Shown here in pieces: positions 1 through 9,700 of a stretch of 64,000 bases of DNA. Every line of letters begins with the position of its first letter. The first letter of the stretch is position 1. Source of the DNA: Candidatus Puniceispirillum sp. (GTDB lineage Bacteria; Pseudomonadota; Alphaproteobacteria; Caedimonadales; UBA1908); NCBI GenBank assembly GCA_013822015.1, contig PNJU01000008.1, positions 62,001 through 126,000 on the forward strand. Direction: 5' to 3'. The notes under the pieces were generated by a model. The model saw only the letters and a program-made list of their open reading frames with translations. It was not told the DNA's origin and made no database searches. Position numbers and translations under genes: made by a program.

Positions 1-991
1 CCCAATCTTTTTCAAATACCTCCTGTACGCGCGCAATGAGGGCCTCATTTTCGCTCGCGACACCCAGCTCCCTGGCCCCGTCCAAGGTAGGCGCATAAAA
101 GTTGCTTGATCCCAGATACATGGTGCGCCCATCCACAATGACAATTTTTGCGTGGATATAGAGGTGTGTTGCCAGATTAAGCTGAGCGCCCGCCTCCATG
201 AGCAGATTTTGACTGGGAATATTGGGATCCTTTTTGGGACCAAAGGGAAAGGCCATCATGAGAAGGCGCACCTGAACACCCGCGCGCGCAGCCCCAGCAA
301 GTGCCAAGGCAAGCCCCTCGTCCTGGACACTTTGCTGATAGACATCGATGCTTTTTTGCGCGCTGTTTATAAGGGCAAGAAAAGTGCTTCTGCCGTTGTC
401 TGGTCCCCACACAAGATGGGCGTCTTTAAGGGGAAGCCTTGCATCCTTGATATCGGCTTGAAAAACACGCGCCATCTCCTCAACGCGCGCCTTATCCAAA
501 ATAGGAACGGCAAAGTCACGTGCGGGCTTGATGCCCTTGTCGGTGATCCCATCAAAGGACTCCGCGTCCAGATTCCCTGTGGACACAAGGCCCCACTGAC
601 CATCCACCAATATCATCTTATGGTGGGACTGGGTAAAGCGTTTTGACAGGGTATAGAGCGTTGCAAAATCCTTTAATGCGGCCACGGGCGAGGCCGCATT
701 CCCGCTACCCCCATGCTGATAAGTATCCTCTTCCAGAAGCAAATGAATGGATACGCCGCGCTGGGAGGCAGCTTTCAAAGCAGCAATAATCTGGGGATCA
801 GTCAACTTATAGGCGGACATCTCAATGGTCTTCTCAGCCCCTGCAATGGCGTCAAGCCAGGGGTTACGCCCCGCATCCGGCAGCACAAAGACCGTATCGT
901 CTTGCCACCCCTTGGGGAGCCCCGCCTGTGCCTGCAGCGCAATGGAGCTCATCAACACACAAACAGCTATAATACGAGAACGCCTAAACAT
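1..991 (-). CDS. Secreted phospholipase D family protein, partial (C-terminus beyond window)
   Basis: The frame opens at position 991 and stays open to the window edge, so the C-terminus is missing (330 codons visible). A typical signal peptide (MFRRSRIIAVCVLMSS, then AQA before GLPKGW) predicts export. Two HKD motifs of the phospholipase D superfamily are visible in one frame: HHKMILVD around residues 122-130 and HAKIVIVD around residues 280-287. The second is followed by the usual G-S-S/N stretch (LGSSNF). Two intact HKD motifs mean one chain can build a full active site, which would hydrolyse phosphodiester bonds in phospholipids or nucleic acids; the substrate cannot be told from sequence. 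An AGAGGG ribosome site lies 7 bases before the ATG, and the gene starts 24 bases after rlmH, suggesting co-transcription. Exported PLDs of intracellular bacteria often act on host membranes; that role here is inference. Confidence 0.88.
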   Translation of the reverse strand, partial: MFRRSRIIAVCVLMSSIALQAQAGLPKGWQDDTVFVLPDAGRNPWLDAIAGAEKTIEMSAYKLTDPQIIAALKAASQRGVSIHLLLEEDTYQHGGSGNAASPVAALKDFATLYTLSKRFTQSHHKMILVDGQWGLVSTGNLDAESFDGITDKGIKPARDFAVPILDKARVEEMARVFQADIKDARLPLKDAHLVWGPDNGRSTFLALINSAQKSIDVYQQSVQDEGLALALAGAARAGVQVRLLMMAFPFGPKKDPNIPSQNLLMEAGAQLNLATHLYIHAKIVIVDGRTMYLGSSNFYAPTLDGARELGVASENEALIARVQEVFEKDW

Positions 992-1015
992 GTTTTTTCC
1001 CTCTTTCTTTCGTGA

Positions 1016-1474
1016 CTAGTCTCTGTGGTAGGGGTGCCCTGCCGCAATTTGCTGGGCGCGGTAAAGTTGTTCCATCAGCATAACCCGCACAAGCTTATGA
1101 GGCCAGACCATAGTGCCAAAGGACAAGAGAAGGTTCGCGCGTGAGCGCACCGCCTCTGTCAGACCATCGGCGCCCCCAATGATAAAAACAAGCTCGCGCT
1201 TGCCTAATGCGCGCACCTCATCCAATACCTTTGCAAAGCCAGGGCTTGTCATGGCTTTACCCCGCTCATCAAGGGCTATCATAAAAGCGTCTTGGGCGAT
1301 TCCTTTGAGAAGCCACCCCACTTCCTCTTCCTGGACTTGGGCAGGAGCGCCTTTTTTCTTTGCCTCATAGTCCTCAATCATAATCTCACCGCGCATACGT
1401 TTTGCGTACTCAGCAATAAGATCCTCCAAAGGCCCCGCCTTCATGCGCCCAATGGCACGTATTTTTATCTGCAT
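1016..1474 (-). CDS. rlmH: 23S rRNA (pseudouridine-1915-N3)-methyltransferase RlmH
   Basis: The 152-residue protein matches the RlmH (YbeA) family over its whole length (usually about 155 residues). RlmH is a small SPOUT-class methyltransferase that uses S-adenosylmethionine to methylate pseudouridine 1915 in helix 69 of 23S rRNA. Visible family marks are the FIIGGADGL segment (the knotted SAM-binding loop) near residue 100 and the C-terminal block from WPHKLVRVMLMEQLYRA to HPYHRD. In many alphaproteobacteria rlmH follows rsfS; here the gene downstream is a secreted phospholipase D. No clear ribosome binding site precedes the ATG. Confidence 0.96.
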   Translation of the reverse strand: MQIKIRAIGRMKAGPLEDLIAEYAKRMRGEIMIEDYEAKKKGAPAQVQEEEVGWLLKGIAQDAFMIALDERGKAMTSPGFAKVLDEVRALGKRELVFIIGGADGLTEAVRSRANLLLSFGTMVWPHKLVRVMLMEQLYRAQQIAAGHPYHRD

Positions 1475-1532
1475 AGACTTGATTCACGGTTAATTTAGGG
1501 CATCTTAGCGTGCTTGGCGGCCAATGCATACG

Positions 1533-1588
1533 TGTGATGGAAAATATTTCACATTTTTTATTGCCAATCTGACATTTATTCCTATATA
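1533..1588 (+). promoter_or_regulatory. Probable promoter and possible operator of the large secreted protein
   Basis: TTGCCA (1561-1566) and TATATA (1583-1588) are separated by 16 bases and resemble a sigma-70 promoter. The predicted start of transcription falls near 1595, on top of the first in-frame ATG, which favours the next ATG (1625) as translation start. Just upstream, TGTGA and TCACA form an inverted repeat with a 10-base spacer (1533-1553). It resembles a CRP-type half-site pair but the spacing is wrong for CRP (6), so it is only a candidate operator. Confidence 0.45.
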
Positions 1589-1624
1589 GAAATCATGCAC
1601 TCTCTGCACTTAAAGGCATCCACT

Positions 1625-4600
1625 ATGAATACATCCAAAAAACACATTAGTCAGGCTCTCCTTCTTTGTACATTTCTCACCAGCGGCGACCTCGTAAACG
1701 CAAGCTCTCAAAACCCCTTTGATGACGCACAGGGTGACGCCCGCCTTGCACAGCTCTTGGCTCCCTCACACGCGACTTTTCTCCAAGATGTGACGCAGGA
1801 CGCCTATAACAATATGAAATTGAGCGTCACCAGCAAAGTAGATGTTATGTGGCGCATTGGCCAGGGCATCATGAGAGGCGATTGGAGCATTTTGGCTGGC
1901 GAGGCTGTGCATCTGACGCTCTGTCACCTGGCAGACCGCACGCAAGTGGAACTTTTTAGCGCCCATGATAAAGATTTTGACAGAGTCTCCTTGGACAGAT
2001 GTACAGATAGTCTAGTGAAGCATGTTCAGCAAAATGTCATGCGCGCCCTCAACCGCGATGGAGATCACTACGGCGTTGTGCGTGGCACGAACCAAATTGT
2101 GGATATTTATCGCAACCGCACCTTCTTACAGATGGTCATTGATCGCGTTTTACCAAATGAGATGCCTCTGCGGGGCATGCTCCTGTCGCTGGCCAACAAC
2201 ACACACATCGAGGATTTGATCAACGCGCGTGTGCGTGCCTTGGCCCTTGGGGTTGTGCGCACGCTCCTGAGCAACCAAGGTCTGAGCGTGCGTGACGCCA
2301 GTGGTCAACTGATTGTGGGTGCCATCAAGCGTGTGCTGCCGGCGTATGAGGACGACACTGCCTCTGACAAGGAAAAACCAGCTGTGGTGCGCCCCATCAT
2401 TTCAAGTTCTTCCTCAAACACGGCGCCGTCTGCTTCGTCCTCCGCCAGGACATTAGGCGTTGAAGATGACTTTTTGAGCGTCGAGCAAAGAAGCGCTGGC
2501 CCCAATGAAGGCGCAAGCACCTCATCACCTTCTGCTGCATCTTCCGTGATGCCAGAGGCTTTGGAAGATGGCTTTGTGATAGTCCCCCAGGCGAGCTCGC
2601 TTCCCCAAGTGGTCGCGCAAGTCAAGGATGAGGACGCGACCATGGCGCAGCACCTCTTTAAACTCATCGATCCTTATCTGCGCCACGAGATGCGTACCAT
2701 TGTGGAGGGACTTCTCACCAAGGGTATGGAGACTGCCGGATACCACCTGGATAACCAACTGCGCATGAGCGCCATCAATGCATCCCGCGTGGCTGGCGCT
2801 GGCCTCACATACGGCGTGGGCGGTGTTCTTTCAACCATAAGTAGCTTCGTCCCCGTTATCGGACCTGTTTTGGGCACGACGGGCGCTGGCATGACATCAA
2901 CCTTTGGCACCGTTGCAGGTGGCTACGCAGGCGGCCTTGTGGGTGACGCGCTTGCCGTCTCAACGGTCTCCAATGTCGCCAAGCGCATGGACACTGTCAC
3001 ACGGTTCATCTCAAACCAGCTCTTGGAGTACACCCCTGAAGAGCACGCACTCTACGGCCTAAACGATAAGGCCACCGTTACCGAGCGGGCTTTGTTTGAA
3101 GAAGATTACGCCCTGCACGATCGCCTAAAAAACACCTATGCGCACTCCGGAGTTGAGGTTGTACGCCTTCTTGTGACGGGCAACATGACAACGCTCCTGG
3201 CGCGTGCAAGCGCCTCCGTGCAAGACACGGCTCTTGCTCCCTTTAACGCCCTGTGTGCACTTTTTGGCCGCAACCAAGGTGTTTCTGTAGAAGAAGCCGT
3301 TGATCAATCAGGGCTTGAGGCCTATCGCAACACCGAGGAACACGCTCGTCGCCTACGCCGTGAAAGTGCGTTTCGCACCCTGGCAGTGGCCCAGCATACA
3401 AAGCTTCCCGAGGGAGCGACACTGCTTGAAAACCTCAAGAAGCACCCCTCCTATGCCTTCCGTATGGGCACGCACCCTAAAGGGGCTCCGTCTCAAGGGG
3501 ACACCTCACAGGCTGCCAAAGCGTTTGCACAGGATCTGGAGATGATCTCTTGGGATATCGCAGGGGAGTTTAGCTCACCCAGAAATTACCTCAAAAACTG
3601 TGACCACACACTGAATATGCTGCTTGCCCTCTCGCCGGCTGAGCAAGATCTGCTCATTGACATGAAGGGGATATCACTAGGCGGAGAAGCCTTTGACGAA
3701 ATGCGTGCACAGTTAAGTGAGACTTCTTCCCTTGAAGAGGCAACAGCCGTCGTCAAGGGCGCCATTGCAAAGGAAGCCGCTAAAAGAAACGCTGCGTACG
3801 CTAAGGAAAATGCGAACGATCTTGCGATTTTGCGCGCCCACTCCATCTCGGAAAATCTGACGGATGCGGATCTTGTTGAGTTGCACAAGAGGCTCGCGCA
3901 ACATGAAGAAGAGAGCAAACATCTTCTTGCCTCTCAGAACACACTTGTGCCGGGAGACACCCTGCGTGTTGTTGCAAACTACTACAACGACATTGTGGGC
4001 GTTCAAAAGGGACACATCCTTGGTCAGTTCTACAAAGATGAGATGCGCCGCACAGGTCAGGCCCATGCCCTCGTATCCGAAGTGCGTGAGACCATCAAGA
4101 GCCAGGAGATCGATCCCACACAGGCAAACGCACTGCGCGCTATCCACGCCACAGGTGCGTCCTTCCAAGCGCCCATCATGGATCTTGTGCGCCCTGTGCG
4201 CGACATTGATGCGCCCTATGCAAGGGTGATGAGCGATACCTTTAATCTTCAACGCACGGCGTTTTTGAAGGATCTGGCCCGCGAGGTTATTGAAAAGGCG
4301 GACGCCCCCATCCAACCCCAATCCAGCAGCTGGTTATCCTTCAAAGCAAAGTCAGCCAGCACAAGCGTGACGCCCGAGATTTTAGAGCCTAACGCCAAAG
4401 CCCTTGAAGTTGCGCTGGAGACAGATGCCCTTGAGGTCTATGACCCCACCTGGCGCGGCCACTTCTCCTTCAAAGAAGTGCTTAACAGCCAAGAAAGCTT
4501 CAAAGGGCACAACCTTTTCGCGTTGAATGCACAGGATCTGGACTTTCTCTCAACTGCGCTCGTGGACCAAAAGGCCACGCAACTCAGCGACCAGGACCGC

Positions 4601-4753
4601 GCTTTTTACGAGGCTCACCGCCATGAGGTTTTTGCGCACCTAAGCCAAGGCACAAGCAGCGTGCGTGACCTTCTCTGGTTCAACCTTGACCGTGTCATTG
4701 ACGAAATGCGCGCACAAAATGCCGCGCTTTTGGAGAGGCTTTTCGCCCTCTAA
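1625..4753 (+). CDS. Large secreted protein of unknown function (1042 aa)
   Basis: No family is recognised. The start at 1625 is chosen over an in-frame ATG at 1595 because it has an AAAGG site 8 bases upstream and begins a good signal peptide (MNTSKKHISQALLLC, with VNA as likely cleavage site), and because the predicted transcription start coincides with 1595. After the signal come a mainly helical N-terminal region, a serine-rich low-complexity linker (about residues 257-275 and on to about 320) and a glycine-rich hydrophobic stretch (about residues 385-440). That stretch, with GVGGVLSTISSFVPVIGPV, looks able to insert into a membrane. A long charged, probably helical C-terminal half follows. 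The architecture of signal, linker, glycine-rich hydrophobic patch and helical body recalls exported toxins or host-interaction proteins, but no catalytic motif was seen. A small secreted protein follows on the same strand. Confidence 0.8.
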   Translation: MNTSKKHISQALLLCTFLTSGDLVNASSQNPFDDAQGDARLAQLLAPSHATFLQDVTQDAYNNMKLSVTSKVDVMWRIGQGIMRGDWSILAGEAVHLTLCHLADRTQVELFSAHDKDFDRVSLDRCTDSLVKHVQQNVMRALNRDGDHYGVVRGTNQIVDIYRNRTFLQMVIDRVLPNEMPLRGMLLSLANNTHIEDLINARVRALALGVVRTLLSNQGLSVRDASGQLIVGAIKRVLPAYEDDTASDKEKPAVVRPIISSSSSNTAPSASSSARTLGVEDDFLSVEQRSAGPNEGASTSSPSAASSVMPEALEDGFVIVPQASSLPQVVAQVKDEDATMAQHLFKLIDPYLRHEMRTIVEGLLTKGMETAGYHLDNQLRMSAINASRVAGAGLTYGVGGVLSTISSFVPVIGPVLGTTGAGMTSTFGTVAGGYAGGLVGDALAVSTVSNVAKRMDTVTRFISNQLLEYTPEEHALYGLNDKATVTERALFEEDYALHDRLKNTYAHSGVEVVRLLVTGNMTTLLARASASVQDTALAPFNALCALFGRNQGVSVEEAVDQSGLEAYRNTEEHARRLRRESAFRTLAVAQHTKLPEGATLLENLKKHPSYAFRMGTHPKGAPSQGDTSQAAKAFAQDLEMISWDIAGEFSSPRNYLKNCDHTLNMLLALSPAEQDLLIDMKGISLGGEAFDEMRAQLSETSSLEEATAVVKGAIAKEAAKRNAAYAKENANDLAILRAHSISENLTDADLVELHKRLAQHEEESKHLLASQNTLVPGDTLRVVANYYNDIVGVQKGHILGQFYKDEMRRTGQAHALVSEVRETIKSQEIDPTQANALRAIHATGASFQAPIMDLVRPVRDIDAPYARVMSDTFNLQRTAFLKDLAREVIEKADAPIQPQSSSWLSFKAKSASTSVTPEILEPNAKALEVALETDALEVYDPTWRGHFSFKEVLNSQESFKGHNLFALNAQDLDFLSTALVDQKATQLSDQDRAFYEAHRHEVFAHLSQGTSSVRDLLWFNLDRVIDEMRAQNAALLERLFAL

Positions 4754-4772
4754 GAGGACGACACGTTCTTGA

Positions 4773-4843
4773 GGCGAAGGGGGCAACCGCTTCGCCGAGG
4801 GGCGCCCCTTGCGGGCGCGGGTGCCAGGGGTGTTTTCCCCTGG
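4773..4843 (+). other. Three consecutive intergenic hairpins
   Basis: Three perfect inverted repeats follow each other between the large and the small secreted protein genes. The first has arms GGCGAAG/CTTCGCC (4773-4779 and 4790-4796). The second is the 12-base palindrome AGGGGCGCCCCT (4798-4809). The third has arms CCAGGGG/CCCCTGG around a TGTTTT loop (4824-4843). None has a following T-run on either side, so a simple intrinsic terminator is unlikely. They may act as an mRNA-processing or stability element that sets the ratio of the two proteins. Confidence 0.55.
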
Positions 4844-4877
4844 TGTGGATTAACAAAAACATTGAAAGGATGTACCC

Positions 4878-5204
4878 ATGAAAAAAGTACTTCTAACCGC
4901 CATGACCCTGATGCTTGGTGCAGCCTCTGCACAAGCAAATGGTATGATGGGCAGCGTTCTTCTAGAAAGTGGTGACTTCAGCCAAGCGTTCCAAGCTCCT
5001 TTGAAGCCAGTCACGCTGGAGCAAGTTTTGGACGCCGACGCGAATGCAGCGCCTTCAAGCCCTGTGATGCGCCGCTCAAGCTCCCAAGAGGATCTGAGCA
5101 GTGAATACAGAGCACGCCAAGCGGTTCGTTCCACTTGGTACGGACGCGCCTATGATAACGTGAAGAGCTTTGTAAGCTCCATCGTATCTTGGTTCGTACG
5201 ATAA
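4878..5204 (+). CDS. Small secreted protein, unknown (108 aa)
   Basis: An AAGGATG ribosome site precedes the ATG. The first 21 residues are a standard signal peptide (MKKVLLTAMTLMLGAASAQA). The mature chain of about 87 residues has a serine-rich middle and a C-terminal stretch (VKSFVSSIVSWFVR) that would form an amphipathic helix with aromatic residues. Such short cationic, amphipathic tails occur in membrane-active peptides and in membrane anchors. It lies directly downstream of the 1042-residue secreted protein and ends at a good terminator. No homologous family is recognised. Confidence 0.75.
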   Translation: MKKVLLTAMTLMLGAASAQANGMMGSVLLESGDFSQAFQAPLKPVTLEQVLDADANAAPSSPVMRRSSSQEDLSSEYRARQAVRSTWYGRAYDNVKSFVSSIVSWFVR

Positions 5205-5233
5205 GAACTGTTTGACGACAGATCTTAAGAAAG

Positions 5234-5262
5234 TCGGGGTGGGCAACTGCCCCGATTTTTTC
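5234..5262 (+). terminator. Intrinsic terminator
   Basis: The stem TCGGGG/CCCCGA with a 10-base loop is followed by six T residues, 30 bases after the stop of the small secreted protein. Confidence 0.8.
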
Positions 5263-5332
5263 TCCAGCTATTCCCTTTTAAAAGTTCCTCTTCTATTTTA
5301 GTGTAACGCGCACCGAAGAAGGGACCTCCCCC

Positions 5333-5752
5333 ATGCAACCACGCATCAACATCATTACCCTTGGGACCCATGATCTTGCCAGGGCAACCCACTTTTACGA
5401 GAACGTCCTTGGACTTCCCAAGGTGGACTTTGATGGTGACATCAGCTTTTTTTCCTTAAGCGGCACCTGGCTTGCCCTTTATCCATGGGAGCATCTGGCG
5501 CAAGACGCCCAAACCAACGCCAAAAGCAGCGGTTTTCGTGGCGTCACCCTTGCCCACAATGTGGCAAGCCCCGAAGAGGTAACAACCCTGCTTGAAACCG
5601 CATGTAAAGGGGGCGCAAGCCTTGTGAAAGAGGGTCAAGAGACAGACTGGGGCGGCTTTTCAGGTTACTTTGCCGATTTTGATGGCCATTTGTGGGAGGT
5701 GGCCCATAATCCGTTCTTCTGGCCGGGCCCCAAGGACGCGCCGGACAAATAA
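5333..5752 (+). CDS. VOC (glyoxalase/bleomycin-resistance fold) family protein
   Basis: The 139-residue protein has the paired beta-alpha-beta-beta-beta pattern of the vicinal oxygen chelate superfamily. It starts with INIITLGTHDLARATHFYENVLGL and ends with GYFADFDGHLWEVAHNPFF, the usual last strands that carry a metal-ligand Glu (WEVA). Members bind a divalent metal and act as glyoxalases, dioxygenases or drug-binding proteins; the substrate cannot be assigned here. It has its own leader and is followed by an AT-rich gap with a short GATCA/TGATC inverted repeat near 5764-5781. Confidence 0.88.
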   Translation: MQPRINIITLGTHDLARATHFYENVLGLPKVDFDGDISFFSLSGTWLALYPWEHLAQDAQTNAKSSGFRGVTLAHNVASPEEVTTLLETACKGGASLVKEGQETDWGGFSGYFADFDGHLWEVAHNPFFWPGPKDAPDK

Positions 5753-5839
5753 TCACGATAAACGATCATTTTTTATTGATCATCGATGCGTCATCTGATA
5801 GTGTTTCTTCATATTTGAGTGCAACATATGGAGAGCAAC

Positions 5840-6415
5840 ATGAATAAGATTCAACGTGTCAGTCGTTACTTTGTAACCCTTTTTTCTTTTTTGGCCGTGG
5901 CACTTCCCCTCTTTTTAGGGATTCAGTGGGTGCTCATAGACGCCCAAACGGGTTTTCTCCCCGAAGCAATGCGCGCCCTTGGCATGCTTGAGCGTTCTGT
6001 GACAACCCCGGAAGGCGCTGTGGCCTTAAAGACCATTCCCTGGACAATGTCCTTGAAACTCCTCGGGCTTGGCGCAGACCTTGTGGGTGCCCTGCCCCTT
6101 TTTATTAGCTTTTTTCTTTTGAGGACTCTTTTTACCCACTACGTAGACGGCGAGATTTTCAGCCCACGCAACGCCCAGCTTTATAAAAAACTTGGCCTTC
6201 TTTACGTCATGGACGCGCTCCTCATGACACCCTTGAGCCAAACACTTCTCATTTTGACAGCAACAGCCACAAACGCGCCTGGCCACAGATATGTGTCTGT
6301 CTCCTTTGGCACACCTAATCTGTCCTCCCTGTTTTACGGCATGCTCGTGATTCTCGTTTCTTGGATCATGTATGAGGCAAGCCAAATGAAGCGCGAACAA
6401 GACCTGACGGTTTAA
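5840..6415 (+). CDS. DUF2975 family membrane protein
   Basis: The start at 5840 is preferred over an ATG at 5819 because GGAG lies 7 bases upstream. The 191-residue protein has four hydrophobic segments (about residues 8-32, 68-93, 110-135 and 155-180). This length and four-helix layout, together with a small YozG-like HTH gene 11 bases downstream, is the typical DUF2975 arrangement. In Firmicutes and Proteobacteria such pairs are thought to form a membrane protein plus cognate regulator unit, but no biochemical function is established. The final residues are charged and cytoplasmic. Confidence 0.82.
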   Translation: MNKIQRVSRYFVTLFSFLAVALPLFLGIQWVLIDAQTGFLPEAMRALGMLERSVTTPEGAVALKTIPWTMSLKLLGLGADLVGALPLFISFFLLRTLFTHYVDGEIFSPRNAQLYKKLGLLYVMDALLMTPLSQTLLILTATATNAPGHRYVSVSFGTPNLSSLFYGMLVILVSWIMYEASQMKREQDLTV

Positions 6416-6426
6416 GGAGAGAACCC

Positions 6427-6636
6427 ATGCCCCTTGTTGTGAATTTGGACGTGATGCTGGCAAAGCGTAAAATGAAGCTGCAGGATCTGGCCCAGGCCGT
6501 TGATATCACGGTGCAGAATCTGTCTATCTTGAAAACAGGCAAAGCCAAGGCCATCCGTTTTTCAACGCTGGAGCGTCTTTGTGCGTGCCTCGGGTGCCAG
6601 CCCGGCGACCTCCTTGTCTTTGAGGCTGAGACTTAA
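6427..6636 (+). CDS. YozG-like Cro/CI-type HTH regulator (69 aa)
   Basis: A compact helix-turn-helix protein of the XRE family. The recognition region LAQAVDITVQNLSILKTGKA is followed by FSTLERLCACLGCQPGDLL, the hallmark of single-domain YozG-type regulators. An AAGGAGAG ribosome site precedes the ATG. It lies 11 bases after the DUF2975 gene, with which such regulators are regularly paired; it probably controls its own operon. The tricorn protease gene follows on the same strand. Confidence 0.9.
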   Translation: MPLVVNLDVMLAKRKMKLQDLAQAVDITVQNLSILKTGKAKAIRFSTLERLCACLGCQPGDLLVFEAET

Positions 6637-6723
6637 GTGTTTTTTGTGTGTTGAGACTGTTGCACGGGCACAAAACCCGTTAGAATGGGAGGATTGTGCA
6701 TTTTTCATCTCGAGTACTCTTTC

Positions 6724-9700
6724 ATGTCCCAAGACGGCTACTACCGCTACCCCTGCATCTTTGACAACACAGTGATTTTTGTCAGCGAAGACCACCTGTG
6801 GCGCACAGACCTTTCTGGGGCGCCGGCCGTGCGCCTCACCTCCGGTCTTGGTACGGCCTCAACACCCGTCTTCTCGCCGTGCGGAGCCTATATTGCCTTT
6901 GCTGGCAGTGACGAGGGACCAGCGGAAGTTTACATCATGCCCGCCACGGGAGGCGAGCCAAGGCGCGTGACCTATTTGGGGGAAGGGGTCAGCGTTCAGT
7001 CCTGGACAAAGGCCGGCATCACCTTCACCAGCAGCGCCAAAAGCCCCTTCGCCCGGGTGTCGTGGCTGTGGCGCGTGTCCCCCGATGGGGGCGAGGCCCA
7101 CAAGATTGACCTTGGCCCCATTTCCTCCCATATGTTCAAGGACCACGAGGGTCCTGCGTGCGTTGTGCAACGCTTTGGATACCGCGAGTATGGGTACTGG
7201 AAACGCTACCGTGGCGGCACGGCTGGCGTCGTGTGGATAGACCGGGAGGGGGCCGGCACCTACGCCCCCCTCATTGACCTTAAGTCCGATATGGCGCGCC
7301 CCTTGTGGATTGGAGACCGGATTTACTTCACAAGCGACCACCAAGGCATCGGTAATCTTTATTCCTGCAGCGCCAGCGGCGCTGACCTCCAGCGCCACAC
7401 ACACCACAAGACCTTTTACGTGCGCAACCAATCCACGGACGGACGTAAAATTGTTTACCACGCGGGCGGCGATCTTTACGTCTTTGACCCCGAAACCAAT
7501 ACGGATACCAAGCTTTGCCCCGCGTACCACAGTGCAAGGCCTGAGCGGGCCCGTAAATTTGTCTCGGCCCAACGTTATTTGGAAGGCATGAGCCTGCACC
7601 CCCATGGGAATCACCTGGCCATCACAGCCCGCGGACAAGGGTTTGTTTTTGAGCGCGCACAGGGCGCCGTGTTGCAGCTGGGCGCGCGCGAAGGCGTGCG
7701 TTACCGCCTCCCCACATGGCTTGAGGACGGCCTAAACGTGGCCATGATTTCCGACGTGGGCGGTGTTGAAACCCTTGAGATTTATGACGCCAAAACATGC
7801 GCGCGCACCAAGCGCTTTGAATCCTTCGATCTTGGTCGCGTCCAGGCCATGTATCCAAGCCCCACAGACCCGGCCCTCATCCTTGTCAACCAGCGCGGCG
7901 AGGTCATTCACATTGATGTGGAAAGTGCCCAGATGCGCGTCATTGACCGCTCTCACCACGAGATGGTGGCAGGCGTGTCCTGGTCCCCCGACGGTCTGTG
8001 GGTTGCCTACCACTGTTCCCTGTCCCAAAGGCAGGCCTGCATCAAGCTTGCAAACCTTGAAACGGGCACCATCACCCAGGCCACAAACCCTATCCTGAAA
8101 GATACCCATCCTGCCTTTGATCCAGATGGTAAATATCTTTACTTCCTATCCCAGCGCGAGTTTAACCCCTCCTGGGATACGCTCCATTTCAACCTTGGCT
8201 TTCCAGCAGGCGAGCGTCCTTATTGTCTCCTGCTCGCCAAGGATACGCCCTCTCCTTTTGTCCTCCAACCCAAGGGACTTGAGGACTGTGATGACGATGA
8301 TGAGAAAAAGGATGATGACAAGGCTGAGGATAAGGGCCCCGATAAGGAAGGCGACAAAGAGGGTGATGATAAGGGTGTGTCCCCCATCACCATCGACCTT
8401 GAGGGATTGCCTGAGCGTATCCTGGCCTTTCCCGTGGAGCCCGGAAACTTCTCCCACCTTGCAGCTGTCAAGGGCAAGCTCATGTATCTGAGCTGGCCCC
8501 TATTTGACGCGGGCGACGATGAGGACGCCGATCCCCATGAAGGGGGCGCCCTTGCGTGCTTTGATTTTGAAAGCCTCAAAGAGGATGAGCTGACAACGGG
8601 CATCCTCGACTTTGAGGTCAGCCTTGACGCCAAGCGCATGGTTTACCGCACCGGAAAAAGCCTGCGGGTTGTGAAGGCGGGTGAGAAAATTGACGAGGGG
8701 TCCGACCAGCCTCCCCACAAATCTGGATGGGTGGACCTTGAGCGTGTGACCATCTCCGTGAACAGGTTAAGTGAATGGCAGCAAATCTACCATGAAGCCT
8801 GGCGCTTGCAGCGCGATTACTTCTGGGTTGAGGACATGTCCCAAATCGACTGGCAAGCGGTCCATGACCGGTACGCGCCACTTCTGACCAGGATCTCCAC
8901 ACGGCGCGAGCTCAGCGACATTGTGTGGGAAATGCAAGGGGAGCTTGGCACCTCCCACGCTTATGTCAGTGGCGGTGACTTGCGTCCCTCGCCCGCCTGG
9001 GGCGTTGGTTTGCTGGGCGCGGACTTTGCCTATCACCACAAGCTGGATGCCTGGGAAATTAAGCATATCGGCCATGGGGATCCTTGGCGTGAGGGACGCA
9101 CTTCGTCCTTGCGCAGGCCAGGCCTCAATATCAAAGAAGGCGACCTCATCTGGCGGGTAAACGGACAAAGCGTGTCCAAAGACCTGCCCGTTGAGGCGCA
9201 TTTGACCCACCAGGCGGGCAAGGAAGTTGCCCTCACCATTTCCGATGCCTCGGGTGACAACAAGCGTGATGTGGTAGTCAAAACCATGCGCGAAACCCTG
9301 ACACTGTCCTACCTCGACTGGGTAGCCAAAAACCGCGCCTATGTCCATGAGAAGTCCAAAGGCCAGGTGGGATACGTCCACATCCCCGACATGAGCGCAA
9401 ATGGCTTTGCCTATTTCCACAGAGGCTACTTGGCCGAGTGCGATAAGCCAGGACTTGTCATTGACGTGCGCTACAACGGCGGCGGCAGTGTCTCGCCTCT
9501 CATCTTGTCAAAGCTCATGGCCACACGCCTCGGGTATGACCTCACCCGGTGGTTTGGCAACATCCCTTACCCCGTTGACGCGTCCCACGGCAACCTTGTG
9601 GGTCTGACCAACGAGTACGCGGGCTCCGACGGAGACATGTTCTCCCACGCCTTTAAGATGCTCAATCTTGGTCCCTTGATCGGCAAGCGTACTTGGGGCG

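Noticed and set aside
152-646. Plus-strand open frame of 164 codons
   Set aside because: It lies antisense within the phospholipase D gene, whose two HKD motifs are in the minus-strand frame.
1533-1553. CRP binding site
   Set aside because: The TGTGA/TCACA arms are separated by 10 bases rather than 6, so a true CRP site is unlikely; it is kept only as a possible operator.
3713-4321. Minus-strand open frame of 202 codons
   Set aside because: It is antisense to the large secreted protein and has no domain, signal or ribosome site.
5764-5781. Intrinsic terminator after the VOC gene
   Set aside because: The GATCA/TGATC arms are only five bases and AT-rich with the T-run inside the loop, so a stable terminator is not supported.
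6859-7638. Minus-strand open frame of 259 codons
   Set aside because: It is antisense to the tricorn propeller region; long antisense frames are expected from the codon bias.
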